From Thermoflexus sp042408815 (lineage in GTDB: Bacteria; Chloroflexota; Anaerolineae; Thermoflexales; Thermoflexaceae): 64,000 nt of DNA. Positions 1-6,974 of this stretch are shown here, in pieces; within the stretch, counting starts at the first letter, position 1, and each line of letters starts with the position of its first letter. A program made the translations under genes and the position numbers. The notes beneath the pieces were generated by a model. It was not told the origin of the DNA. It did no database searches and worked only from the letters and a program-made list of their open reading frames with translations. The DNA is taken from the NCBI RefSeq assembly GCF_042408815.1, contig NZ_JBHOQR010000002.1:186001-250000 (forward strand), in the 5' to 3' direction.

Positions 1-1230
1 GCGAACATGCTCCATGGACAACGAAACCTTCGAGATGCGGTGCGGCGAACCATCCGTTACGTCGCGCCCGATGGGCGGGAATACCGCCTCGCAGAGGAGA
101 CGGCCACGCTGATAGTGCGCCCGCGTGGTCTACATCTGAGCGAGCCCCGCATGCGCGTGGACGGCCGGCCGGTCGCCGGGGCGTTGTTCGACCTCGGGCT
201 TTTCATCTTCCACAACGCTCGGGAGCTCCTGAACCGGGGAAGCGGCCCCTACCTCTACCTGCCCAAGCTGGAAGGTTACCTCGAGGCCCGCTTCTGGAAC
301 CAGGTCTGTGAGGCCGCAGAGGATCGACTGGATCTGCCCCGCGGCGCCATCCGTGTTTCAGTCCTCATCGAGCACATCCTGGCGGCCTTCGAGATGGAGG
401 AGATTGTGTATGAGCTGCGGGAGCGGATCACGGCGCTGAACCTGGGACGGTGGGATTACATCTTCAGCATGATCAAAGCGTTCGCCCACGATCCGGCGAT
501 GGTCCTCCCTGACCGCAACCAGCTCACCGTGCCCCACACCCCCTTCCTGCGGGCCGCCGCTCAGCGATTGGTCCAGGTCGCCCATCGGCGGGGCGCCCAC
601 GCCATCGGCGGGATGTCCGCTTATATCCCTCGCCGGGACCCCATTGCCAACGAGCGGGCCTTCAGTGAGGTGCGGGCGGACAAAACTTGGGAGGTCGGGA
701 TGGGCTTCGACGGCGCTTGGGTGGCCCATCCAGGCCTCGTGCCGGTGGTCCGGGAGGTTTTCCGGGAAGCCCTGCAGGGACCGGACCAGCTTCATCGGAT
801 CCCGGAGGGTGAGGTGACGCCGGAGATGCTGCTACAGGTCCCCGAGGGTCCGATCACGGAAGGGGGGCTGCGGAACAACCTCTCCGTCGCGCTGCAATAT
901 CTCGGGGCCTGGCTGGCTGGCCGGGGGGCTGTCGCCATCTTCGACCGGATGGAGGACACCGCCACCGCTGAGATCGCCCGCTCCCAGATCTGGCAGTGGC
1001 GCCGCCACAGTGTCCACTTAGACGACGGACGAAAGGTAGATGGGACCCTCTACCGCATTCTTCGAGATGAGGAGATCGCTGCCCTCCAGCAAGGGAACCT
1101 GGAGGAAGGCCTCCGCCTCCAGGAAGCCCAGGTGCTGCTGGACCTCCTGGTAGAAGCGGAGGACTTCATCCCCTTCCTCACCGAGCCAGGCATGGCTTAT
1201 CTCGAGGAAACGGTCTCGTCCCACGCGTGA
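1..1230 (+). CDS. aceB: Malate synthase A, 5' end outside window
   Basis: Condenses glyoxylate with acetyl-CoA to malate, the second step of the glyoxylate shunt, in the cytoplasm. The reading frame is open from the first base, and the visible protein of about 409 residues lacks roughly the first 120 residues of the family's usual ~530, so the true start lies upstream and the ATG at 7 is internal. The signature LNLGRWDYIFS is present near visible residue 148, as is IPRRDP, both typical of the malate synthase A TIM barrel. It ends 22 bp before isocitrate lyase on the same strand, so the two shunt genes form an operon. Certain as to family; start unseen. Confidence 0.95.
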   Translation, partial: ANMLHGQRNLRDAVRRTIRYVAPDGREYRLAEETATLIVRPRGLHLSEPRMRVDGRPVAGALFDLGLFIFHNARELLNRGSGPYLYLPKLEGYLEARFWNQVCEAAEDRLDLPRGAIRVSVLIEHILAAFEMEEIVYELRERITALNLGRWDYIFSMIKAFAHDPAMVLPDRNQLTVPHTPFLRAAAQRLVQVAHRRGAHAIGGMSAYIPRRDPIANERAFSEVRADKTWEVGMGFDGAWVAHPGLVPVVREVFREALQGPDQLHRIPEGEVTPEMLLQVPEGPITEGGLRNNLSVALQYLGAWLAGRGAVAIFDRMEDTATAEIARSQIWQWRRHSVHLDDGRKVDGTLYRILRDEEIAALQQGNLEEGLRLQEAQVLLDLLVEAEDFIPFLTEPGMAYLEETVSSHA

Positions 1231-1252
1231 ACATCCGTGCAGGAGGGAAACG

Positions 1253-2545
1253 ATGAGCGGCGACGGCACGCTGTGGAGGGCGGAAGCGGAAGCGCTGGAG
1301 CGGCACTGGGCGACAGATCCGCGCTGGAAGGGCATCCGTCGCGATTACACGGCCCTGGACGTCGTCCGCCTGCGGGGATCCGTGCGGATCGAGCACACCC
1401 TGGCCCGCCGCGGGGCGGAGCGGCTCTGGCAACTTTTGCATACGGAGCCCTATGTGGCGACCTTCGGCGCCCTCACTGGGGCCCAGGCCGTCCAGATGGT
1501 CCGCGCCGGGCTGAAGGCCATTTATGTGAGCGGCTGGCAGGTGGCCGCCGACGCCAATCTGGCAGGGCAGACCTACCCGGACCAGAGCCTCTACCCCGTC
1601 AACAGCGTGCCCGCCCTGGTCCGTCGTATCCAGAACGCCCTGCTGCGAGCCGATCAGATCGACTGGGTGGAGGGGCGCCGGGAGCGCGACTGGCTGGTCC
1701 CTATTATCGCTGACGCCGAGGCGGGGTTCGGGGGGATCGTTCACGCCTTCGAGCTGATGAAGGCGATGATCGAGGCGGGAGCGGCCGGAGTGCACTTTGA
1801 GGACCAGCTGGCGGCGGAGAAGAAATGTGGCCACCTGGGGGGGAAAGTTCTGATCCCCACCGGCCAGTTCATCCGCATCCTGAACGCCGCCCGACTCGCC
1901 GCTGATGTCCTGGACGTGCCCACCCTTCTCATCGCCCGCACTGACGCGTTGAGCGCCACCCTGCTCACCAGCGACATCGACGAGCGCGATCGTCCTTTCC
2001 TCACCGGGGAACGGACCCCAGAGGGGTATTTCGTCACGCGGGGCGGGTTGGAGAGCGCCATCGCCCGTGCTTTGGCCTACGCCCCCTACGCGGATCTGCT
2101 CTGGTTTGAGACCTCCCGGCCGAACCTGGAGGAGGCCCGGCGGTTTGCGGAGGCCATCCACGCGGCGTTCCCTGGCAAGCTCCTGGCCTACAACTGCTCC
2201 CCTTCCTTCAATTGGAAACGCCATCTGGACAACGCCACCATCGCGCGCTTCCAGCGAGAGTTGGCTGCCATGGGCTACAAGTTTCAGTTCATCACCCTGG
2301 CCGGCTGGCATCTGCTTAACCTGCACACCTTCGAACTGGCCCGCTCCTACCGCGAGGAGGGGATGTCCGCCTACGTTCGTCTCCAGGAGGCCGAGTTCGC
2401 CCGGGAGGCGGAGGGATACACGGCGGTCCGCCACCAGCGGGAGGTGGGGACCGGCTACTTCGATGCCGTGGTGCTGGCGGTCACCCGTGGGGCATCTGCC
2501 ACGGTCGCCCTCGCCGGCTCCACGGAAGCCGAACAGTTCCATTGA
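1253..2545 (+). CDS. aceA: Isocitrate lyase
   Basis: Splits isocitrate into glyoxylate and succinate, the entry step of the glyoxylate shunt, letting the cell grow on acetate or fatty acids. The 430-residue length is normal for the family. The catalytic loop KKCGHLGGK is intact around residue 193, as are the metal-site region IIADAEAGFGG and the TLLIARTDA strand. The start ATG follows AGGAGGG by 5 bases. It lies directly downstream of malate synthase. A 13-bp inverted repeat starts 8 bases after the stop codon and may end the operon transcript. Confidence 0.97.
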   Translation: MSGDGTLWRAEAEALERHWATDPRWKGIRRDYTALDVVRLRGSVRIEHTLARRGAERLWQLLHTEPYVATFGALTGAQAVQMVRAGLKAIYVSGWQVAADANLAGQTYPDQSLYPVNSVPALVRRIQNALLRADQIDWVEGRRERDWLVPIIADAEAGFGGIVHAFELMKAMIEAGAAGVHFEDQLAAEKKCGHLGGKVLIPTGQFIRILNAARLAADVLDVPTLLIARTDALSATLLTSDIDERDRPFLTGERTPEGYFVTRGGLESAIARALAYAPYADLLWFETSRPNLEEARRFAEAIHAAFPGKLLAYNCSPSFNWKRHLDNATIARFQRELAAMGYKFQFITLAGWHLLNLHTFELARSYREEGMSAYVRLQEAEFAREAEGYTAVRHQREVGTGYFDAVVLAVTRGASATVALAGSTEAEQFH

Positions 2546-2552
2546 TCCGCCC

Positions 2553-2620
2553 GCCATGGGAGGTGTGGAAGGGAGACCAAGCGGCCCACGAATCGGACCA
2601 GCAATCCCACCTCCCATGGC
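2553..2620 (+). repeat. 13-bp perfect inverted repeat after aceA
   Basis: GCCATGGGAGGTG at 2553-2565 is repeated exactly inverted at 2608-2620, leaving a 42-base loop. It lies just after the aceA stop and before the nrd promoter. There is no T-run, so it is not a classical intrinsic terminator. It could be a long-loop transcript end structure or a protein site. Confidence 0.5.
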
Positions 2621-2640
2621 CTCCTTAACCCCGCGCTGAT

Positions 2641-2668
2641 TTGACATCCGGAGGCCTCCGCATATAAT
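2641..2668 (+). promoter_or_regulatory. Sigma-70-type promoter for the nrd operon
   Basis: Perfect TTGACA at 2641-2646 and perfect TATAAT at 2663-2668 with a 16-base spacer. Transcription would start near 2675, at the beginning of the riboswitch. One of the strongest promoter matches in the window. Confidence 0.85.
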
Positions 2669-2675
2669 AGGCGCT

Positions 2676-2866
2676 GAAGCCGGCTCACCACAGGATGGGT
2701 GGCGGGAAGTCCGGTGAGAGACCGGCGCTGCCCCGCAGCGGTAACCGGGGACGAAAGCCGCTTCGGTGTGGCCTCCTCCTGACGGCCGCACGACACGCCA
2801 CTGGAGGGATCCCCTCTGGGAAGGCGCGGCGAGTAGGACGATCCGGAAGCCCGAAGACCGGCCCAT
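2676..2866 (+). promoter_or_regulatory. Cobalamin (B12) riboswitch
   Basis: Binds adenosylcobalamin in the nascent mRNA and normally lowers expression of the downstream gene. All conserved blocks of the class are visible in order: GCCGGTGAGAG-like P3 region (here TCCGGTGAGAGACCGG near 2711), CTGCCCCGCAGCGGTAAC at about 2729-2746, GCCACTGG at 2797-2804, GGGAAGGCGCGGCGAGTAGG ending near 2837, and the B12 box AAGCCCGAAGACCGGCCC at about 2847-2864. It lies between a consensus promoter and the class I ribonucleotide reductase genes. Family identity is clear; the OFF mechanism is inferred. Confidence 0.95.
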
Positions 2867-2891
2867 CCTCCTCGGCTGCGGCCATCGCCTC

Positions 2892-2983
2892 GCGGGAGGG
2901 CGATGACGCAACCTCCCCGTTTTAGGGAGGCGCTACCTCCTATGCCGGCGGTTCTCCCGCGCCATCCTTTCCTCTACGGAGGG
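2892..2983 (+). promoter_or_regulatory. Probable expression platform of the riboswitch
   Basis: GCGGGAG at 2892-2898 can pair with CTCCCGC at 2954-2960, enclosing a hairpin CCTCCC/GGGAGG at about 2912-2930. CCTCC copies at 2912 and 2936 could also pair with the Shine-Dalgarno GGAGGG at 2978-2983. No T-run is present, which points to control of translation rather than of termination. This is inference from pairing potential. Confidence 0.45.
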
Positions 2984-2987
2984 CGCG

Positions 2988-5366
2988 ATGATCATGTCGA
3001 CGGCCTCATGGGAGCAGACGGCGCTTCATCGTTACCTGCAGGAGACCGGCCTGCCGGAGGCGCTTCGCGCTCCGATTCTCCTGGAAGCCCAGGAAAGCGC
3101 GGTGGACCAGCTGGATCCGTCCCAGGCCTTGGAGGCGCTGCTCCTGCTGATCACAGCGAGGATCTGGGAGGACCCGCTCTACGAGCGGGCAGCTGCGGCG
3201 TTGATGCGCCGGCGCATCCTCCTGGAGGCACTGGGCTCCGACCACCCAGACTATGCATCCGCCTTCCCCGCTTACATCCGCAAGGGCGTGCGGCGGGGGG
3301 CCCTGCACCCCGATCTCCTCACCTACGACCTCGACCGCCTGGCGCAAGCCCTGGACCCCCGGCGGGACGCCCTGCTTCCCTATGTGGGACTCGCCATCCT
3401 CTTCGACCGCTACCTGGTCCGGGATCCGGAGACCCGCCAAGTCCTGGAGCCACCCCAGTTCATGTGGATGCGGGTGGCTATGGGGCTGGCCCTTCGGGAG
3501 CCGGATCGCGAGCAGTGGGCCCTGCGGTTTTACGAACGGATGAGCACCCTGCGCTTCCTCCCCAGCACTCCCACCCTGTTCAACAGCGGCACCCCTCATC
3601 ACCAGCTGGCTTCATGCTATCTCTACGAGGTGCTGGACAGCCTGGAGCACATCCTGGACGCCGCGGCGACCTTCGGGATGCTGGCCAAATACGCGGGGGG
3701 CATCGGGGCCTCCGTGACCCGTATCCGGGCCGCCGGCGCGCCTGTGCGGGGGATCAACGGCCGCAGCGGCGGGCTCATCCCCTTCCTTCATCTCTACGAC
3801 GCCCTGATCCACGCCATCAACCAGGGAGGACGGCGGCGGGGGACCATGGCCGCGTATCTGGAGCCCTGGCATCTGGAGATTGAGGCCTTCCTGGACCTGC
3901 GCCGGAACGCCGGTGATCCCTATCAGCGCACCCCCTCCCTGGACACTGCCCTTTGGATCCCGGATGTCTTCATGGAGCGGGTAGAGACCGACGCGGACTG
4001 GTATCTGTTCGACCCGCTGTATGCAGGGGATCTGGTCGATCTCTACGGAGAAGCCTTCCGGAGGCGCTACGAAGATTACATCGCGCAGGCGGAACGGGGC
4101 GAGATCCCTCGCCGCGCATGGCGCAAGGTGCGCGCCCGCGAACTGTATCTGCGAATCCTCGCCGCCCTGCTGGAAACCGGACATCCGTGGATCACCTTCA
4201 AAGATAGCAGCAACCTGCGCAGCATGCTGCGCCACGCGGGGGTCATCCATTCCCTGAACCTGTGCACGGAGGTGGCACTGCCCACTTGCCCGGAGGAGAT
4301 CGCCGTGTGCAACTTGGGCAGCGTGAACCTCGCCCGCCATCTGAACGCCGACGGATCCTTGGATGAGGCGGAGCTGGCTCGCACGGTCGAGATCGCTATG
4401 CGGGCCCTGGACAACGGGATCGATCTGAATCTGTATCCCTCGGAGCGCGCCCGCCGCAGCAACCTCCTGAACCGACCAGTGGGGTTGGGTTGCATGGGGT
4501 TCGCGGAGCTCCTGAACCGCCAGGGCCTCTCGTTCAACGACCCGGAAGCCGCTGAGTGGGCCGACCGCCTCGTCGAGCAGCTTTCCTTCCACGCCATCCG
4601 GACCAGCTGCGCCCTGGCCCGAGAGCGCGGGCCCTTCCCGCGGTTTCCCGGCAGCGAGTGGTCCAAAGGCCGTCTGCCCTTCGATACCCTGGGAGACCTG
4701 GAGCGAGAGCGCGGACGGACGATCGAGGTGAACCGCGAGGGCCGGCTGGACTGGGCGGCTCTCCGGGACGCGGTGCGCCAGGGGATCCGCAACGGCGCGG
4801 TGATGGCCATTGCCCCCACGGCGACCATCGCCTTGATCGCCGGCACTAGCCCCAGCCTGGACCCCTATTTCAGCAACCTGTTCGTTCGGACCACCCTCTC
4901 CGGCCGCTTCGTCGAGTTCAACCCGGCGTTGGTGGAGACGCTGAAGGGCCTGGGATTGTGGGAACGGATCCGAGAACGGCTGGTAGAGACCCAGGGGGAT
5001 GCGTGGGCCATCCCGGAGATCCCGGAGCCAGTGCGCCGCCGCTTCCCCACAGCTTTCCAGATCCGGCCGGAGGCCCTGCTGGAGATCACAGCCCGGGCAC
5101 AGAAATGGGTGGATATGAGCATCAGCCGCAGCCTCTACTTCACCTCCGAGACCCCGGCCGATCTGGCAGCGGTCTACCTGCAGGCCTGGCGGAAAGGCCT
5201 CAAGGCGACCTATTACTGCTATGTGATGCCCCGCATGCGGGCGGAGCCAGCGACGGTGCGGGTGAACAAGGCCGTGCAACGGCCCCGCTGGGTGGAGGCC
5301 GCAGAGGCGGAGCTGCAGGCGGAGTCCGCCTGCGCCCTGGACGGCTCCTGTGAGGCCTGCCAGTAA
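2988..5366 (+). CDS. nrdA: Ribonucleoside-diphosphate reductase class I, alpha (R1) subunit
   Basis: Catalytic subunit that reduces ribonucleoside diphosphates to deoxy forms for DNA synthesis, working with the R2 subunit encoded next. Of 792 residues, Cys210 in the HHQLASCYL segment and Cys441 (VCNLGS) match the redox pair, NLCTE at 424-428 carries the catalytic Asn-Cys-Glu triad, TYY in the KATYYCY segment matches the radical-relay tyrosines, and Cys788/Cys791 form the C-terminal re-reducing pair. The N-terminus begins directly with the R1 N domain; I see no ATP-cone, so overall activity control by dATP may be absent. The start has GGAGGG 4 bases upstream. It sits behind a cobalamin riboswitch, so it is probably repressed when B12 is plentiful, implying a B12-dependent class II enzyme elsewhere in the genome. 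Confidence 0.96.
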   Translation: MIMSTASWEQTALHRYLQETGLPEALRAPILLEAQESAVDQLDPSQALEALLLLITARIWEDPLYERAAAALMRRRILLEALGSDHPDYASAFPAYIRKGVRRGALHPDLLTYDLDRLAQALDPRRDALLPYVGLAILFDRYLVRDPETRQVLEPPQFMWMRVAMGLALREPDREQWALRFYERMSTLRFLPSTPTLFNSGTPHHQLASCYLYEVLDSLEHILDAAATFGMLAKYAGGIGASVTRIRAAGAPVRGINGRSGGLIPFLHLYDALIHAINQGGRRRGTMAAYLEPWHLEIEAFLDLRRNAGDPYQRTPSLDTALWIPDVFMERVETDADWYLFDPLYAGDLVDLYGEAFRRRYEDYIAQAERGEIPRRAWRKVRARELYLRILAALLETGHPWITFKDSSNLRSMLRHAGVIHSLNLCTEVALPTCPEEIAVCNLGSVNLARHLNADGSLDEAELARTVEIAMRALDNGIDLNLYPSERARRSNLLNRPVGLGCMGFAELLNRQGLSFNDPEAAEWADRLVEQLSFHAIRTSCALARERGPFPRFPGSEWSKGRLPFDTLGDLERERGRTIEVNREGRLDWAALRDAVRQGIRNGAVMAIAPTATIALIAGTSPSLDPYFSNLFVRTTLSGRFVEFNPALVETLKGLGLWERIRERLVETQGDAWAIPEIPEPVRRRFPTAFQIRPEALLEITARAQKWVDMSISRSLYFTSETPADLAAVYLQAWRKGLKATYYCYVMPRMRAEPATVRVNKAVQRPRWVEAAEAELQAESACALDGSCEACQ

Positions 5367-5421
5367 AGGGCGGTCGCTCCCGCCGCTCATCCCCATCCCA
5401 CCTTTTCCAGGAGGACATCCC

Positions 5422-6417
5422 ATGCGATCCGCGCGCGGGTTGATCGGCGGCGATCCGGTGGAGCCGCTGCGTCTTTTCCCCTTGCGCTACCCATGGGCTT
5501 ACGCCCATGTGCAACAAGCCAAACGCAACACCTGGTTTCCTGAAGAAGCCCCCCTCCACGATGACGTCCGAGACTGGCATGAGCGCCTCACCGAGGAGGA
5601 ACGCCAGGCCGTGGAAATCCTCCTGGGCTTCTTCAACCCCATGGAATCCATGGTCACCAGCAACTTGCTGCTGGCCCTCTACCCCCATCTTACCGCCCCC
5701 GAGGTTCGCCTCTATCTCGCTCGTCAGGCATGGGAAGAGGCCAACCATGCCATGGCCTTCGAGTATCTGATCAAGACGTTGCCCGTGGATCGGGAACGGG
5801 TGTTCAACGCGCTGGAAGAGCACCCGGCCGTGGTGGCCAAGGCTGCTTTCCAGCGCCGGCTCACCGCGGAGATCCTGGAGCCAGATCTGGACTTGGACAC
5901 AATCGAGGGGCGGCAGCGGCTTCTGCGCAACCTGGTGGGATTCTTCATGATCCTGGAGGGGATCTTCTTCTATTCCGGCTTCGCCTTCGCCCTCTCCTTC
6001 CGACGTCGCAACTGCCTGCGGGGCCTGGGGACAATCATGGATTGGGTGCTCAAGGACGAGAGCCTTCACCTTTCGTTCGGTGTGCACTTAATCCAGGCCT
6101 TCCTGCAGGAGAACCCCGAGGTGCGGACGCCCGCGCTGGAGGAGGAGCTGCTCCGCATGATCCTGGAGGCAGTGGCCCTGGAGGAGGCTTACAATCAGGC
6201 GCTGCTGCCGCGGCCCATCCTGGGCCTCCACGCCGGTTCCCTGAACGCCTATGTGCGCTATGTGGCCGACCGGCGCCTGGAGGAGCTGGGGCTGGGCCCA
6301 CACTTCCACACACCCAACCCCTTCCGCTGGCTGGCGGCCGAGATCGATCTCCCAGAACAAGTGAATTTCTTTGAAGCCCGCAACGTGAATTACGAAGTCG
6401 GGCGACCCCGCGAATGA
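5422..6417 (+). CDS. nrdB: Ribonucleotide reductase beta (R2) subunit, subclass Ic pattern
   Basis: Small subunit holding the dinuclear metal site that starts the radical used by R1. The 331-residue protein keeps the six metal ligands at E. coli spacing: Glu75, Glu106, His109, Glu179, Glu213, His216. The first ligand is Glu rather than the usual Asp, and the residue at the tyrosyl-radical position (His109+4) is Phe113 (codon TTC at 5758-5760). Glu plus Phe is the pattern of subclass Ic R2, which uses a Mn/Fe centre in Chlamydia. The start ATG at 5422 is chosen because AGGAGG lies 6 bases upstream; the frame is open further upstream without a good site. Cotranscribed with nrdA, 55 bp apart. 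Confidence 0.95.
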   Translation: MRSARGLIGGDPVEPLRLFPLRYPWAYAHVQQAKRNTWFPEEAPLHDDVRDWHERLTEEERQAVEILLGFFNPMESMVTSNLLLALYPHLTAPEVRLYLARQAWEEANHAMAFEYLIKTLPVDRERVFNALEEHPAVVAKAAFQRRLTAEILEPDLDLDTIEGRQRLLRNLVGFFMILEGIFFYSGFAFALSFRRRNCLRGLGTIMDWVLKDESLHLSFGVHLIQAFLQENPEVRTPALEEELLRMILEAVALEEAYNQALLPRPILGLHAGSLNAYVRYVADRRLEELGLGPHFHTPNPFRWLAAEIDLPEQVNFFEARNVNYEVGRPRE

Positions 6418-6475
6418 GCCCCCTTCTTTATCGCCAGGCCGCACCGCCAGAGAGCGGATCTCTCCAGATCCGGAC

Positions 6476-6510
6476 GGTGGGTGGGCATGCCATAGGCCCG
6501 CCCACCCACC
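6476..6510 (+). terminator. Stem-loop after nrdB
   Basis: A perfect 11-bp stem, GGTGGGTGGGC at 6476-6486 with its complement at 6500-6510, and a 13-base loop. It lies 58 bases after nrdB and just before the next promoter. No T-run follows, so termination is inferred from position and stem strength. Confidence 0.5.
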
Positions 6511-6529
6511 CCGAAACGAGCATGCCCCT

Positions 6530-6557
6530 TTGACTCGCCCGCAGGTTAAAATATAAT
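6530..6557 (+). promoter_or_regulatory. Strong promoter upstream of candidate RNA and histidine kinase
   Basis: TTGACT at 6530-6535 and perfect TATAAT at 6552-6557, 16-base spacer, in a locally AT-rich patch. Transcription would begin near 6564, some 410 bases before the histidine kinase start, leaving room for an independent RNA. Confidence 0.75.
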
Positions 6558-6563
6558 TAACCA

Positions 6564-6731
6564 AAATGGCGTGAGCTTTGGATTGCTCGGCTCTGGGTGG
6601 CTTTCCGCCCATCGGGCTGGCGGGGGTTCATGTTCCGCCGGAGGCGGTGAAGATGCACAGCGGCTCGTTCCTGGTTCAAAAATCCGGGCGGAACCTGGGC
6701 TACGGGACCCGAATTTTAAAGCCTCTTTTTT
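6564..6731 (+). ncRNA. Candidate rod-shaped small RNA ending in a T-run
   Basis: Begins at the predicted start site of a strong promoter and ends at CTCTTTTTTT near 6722-6732. The two ends can pair through GCTTTGGATT (about 6575) and AATTTTAAAGC (about 6712-6722), allowing G-T wobbles. Almost exactly in the middle is a tight hairpin CCGCC-GGA-GGCGG near 6635-6647. A long imperfect rod with an apical hairpin at the midpoint resembles 6S RNA in general shape, but I do not recognise conserved primary sequence. No reading frame here resembles a known protein. It could also be the structured leader of the kinase mRNA. Confidence 0.35.
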
Positions 6732-6745
6732 TCTCCTCCTTAATA

Positions 6746-6766
6746 CCCCCCCCCCCCTGGGGGGGG
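6746..6766 (+). repeat. C12-T-G8 homopolymer palindrome
   Basis: Twelve C, one T and eight G in a row, in the leader between the candidate RNA and the histidine kinase. It can fold on itself or form G-rich structure. Such tracts are prone to length change. The rest of 6767-6962 shows no gene or motif I can name. Confidence 0.6.
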
Positions 6767-6974
6767 ATAACCATCGTCCCCCTCCGGCGGGGATCGACCT
6801 TGCCCTTCGGACTTCTATCGGTCACGGGGCGCATCGGATCTTCTGGATTGAGCCCTATCCAGACGAAGCCTGGCCGCTCGTCCAGGCCTTCCCCATAGGA
6901 ATGCCACGACAATGGCCCCCCTCTGGCCCTCCATCGCCACGCTCCACCCCGCACGGGTTCACGGAGGGATAGAA

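Noticed and set aside
1178..2911. Long minus-strand open frame opposite aceA and the riboswitch
   Set aside because: Shadow of GC-rich codons; the plus strand carries a fully conserved isocitrate lyase and the antisense product resembles nothing.
2903..3883. Plus-strand frame starting inside the riboswitch leader and overlapping nrdA
   Set aside because: Proline/arginine-rich shadow of nrdA in another frame; no ribosome site or similarity.
3612..5423. 600-codon antisense frame opposite nrdA
   Set aside because: Same cause; nrdA has all catalytic motifs in the plus frame.
6564..6731. SRP RNA or tmRNA as identity of the candidate RNA
   Set aside because: No GGAA tetraloop helix-8 signature, no tRNA-like ends and no tag frame are visible.
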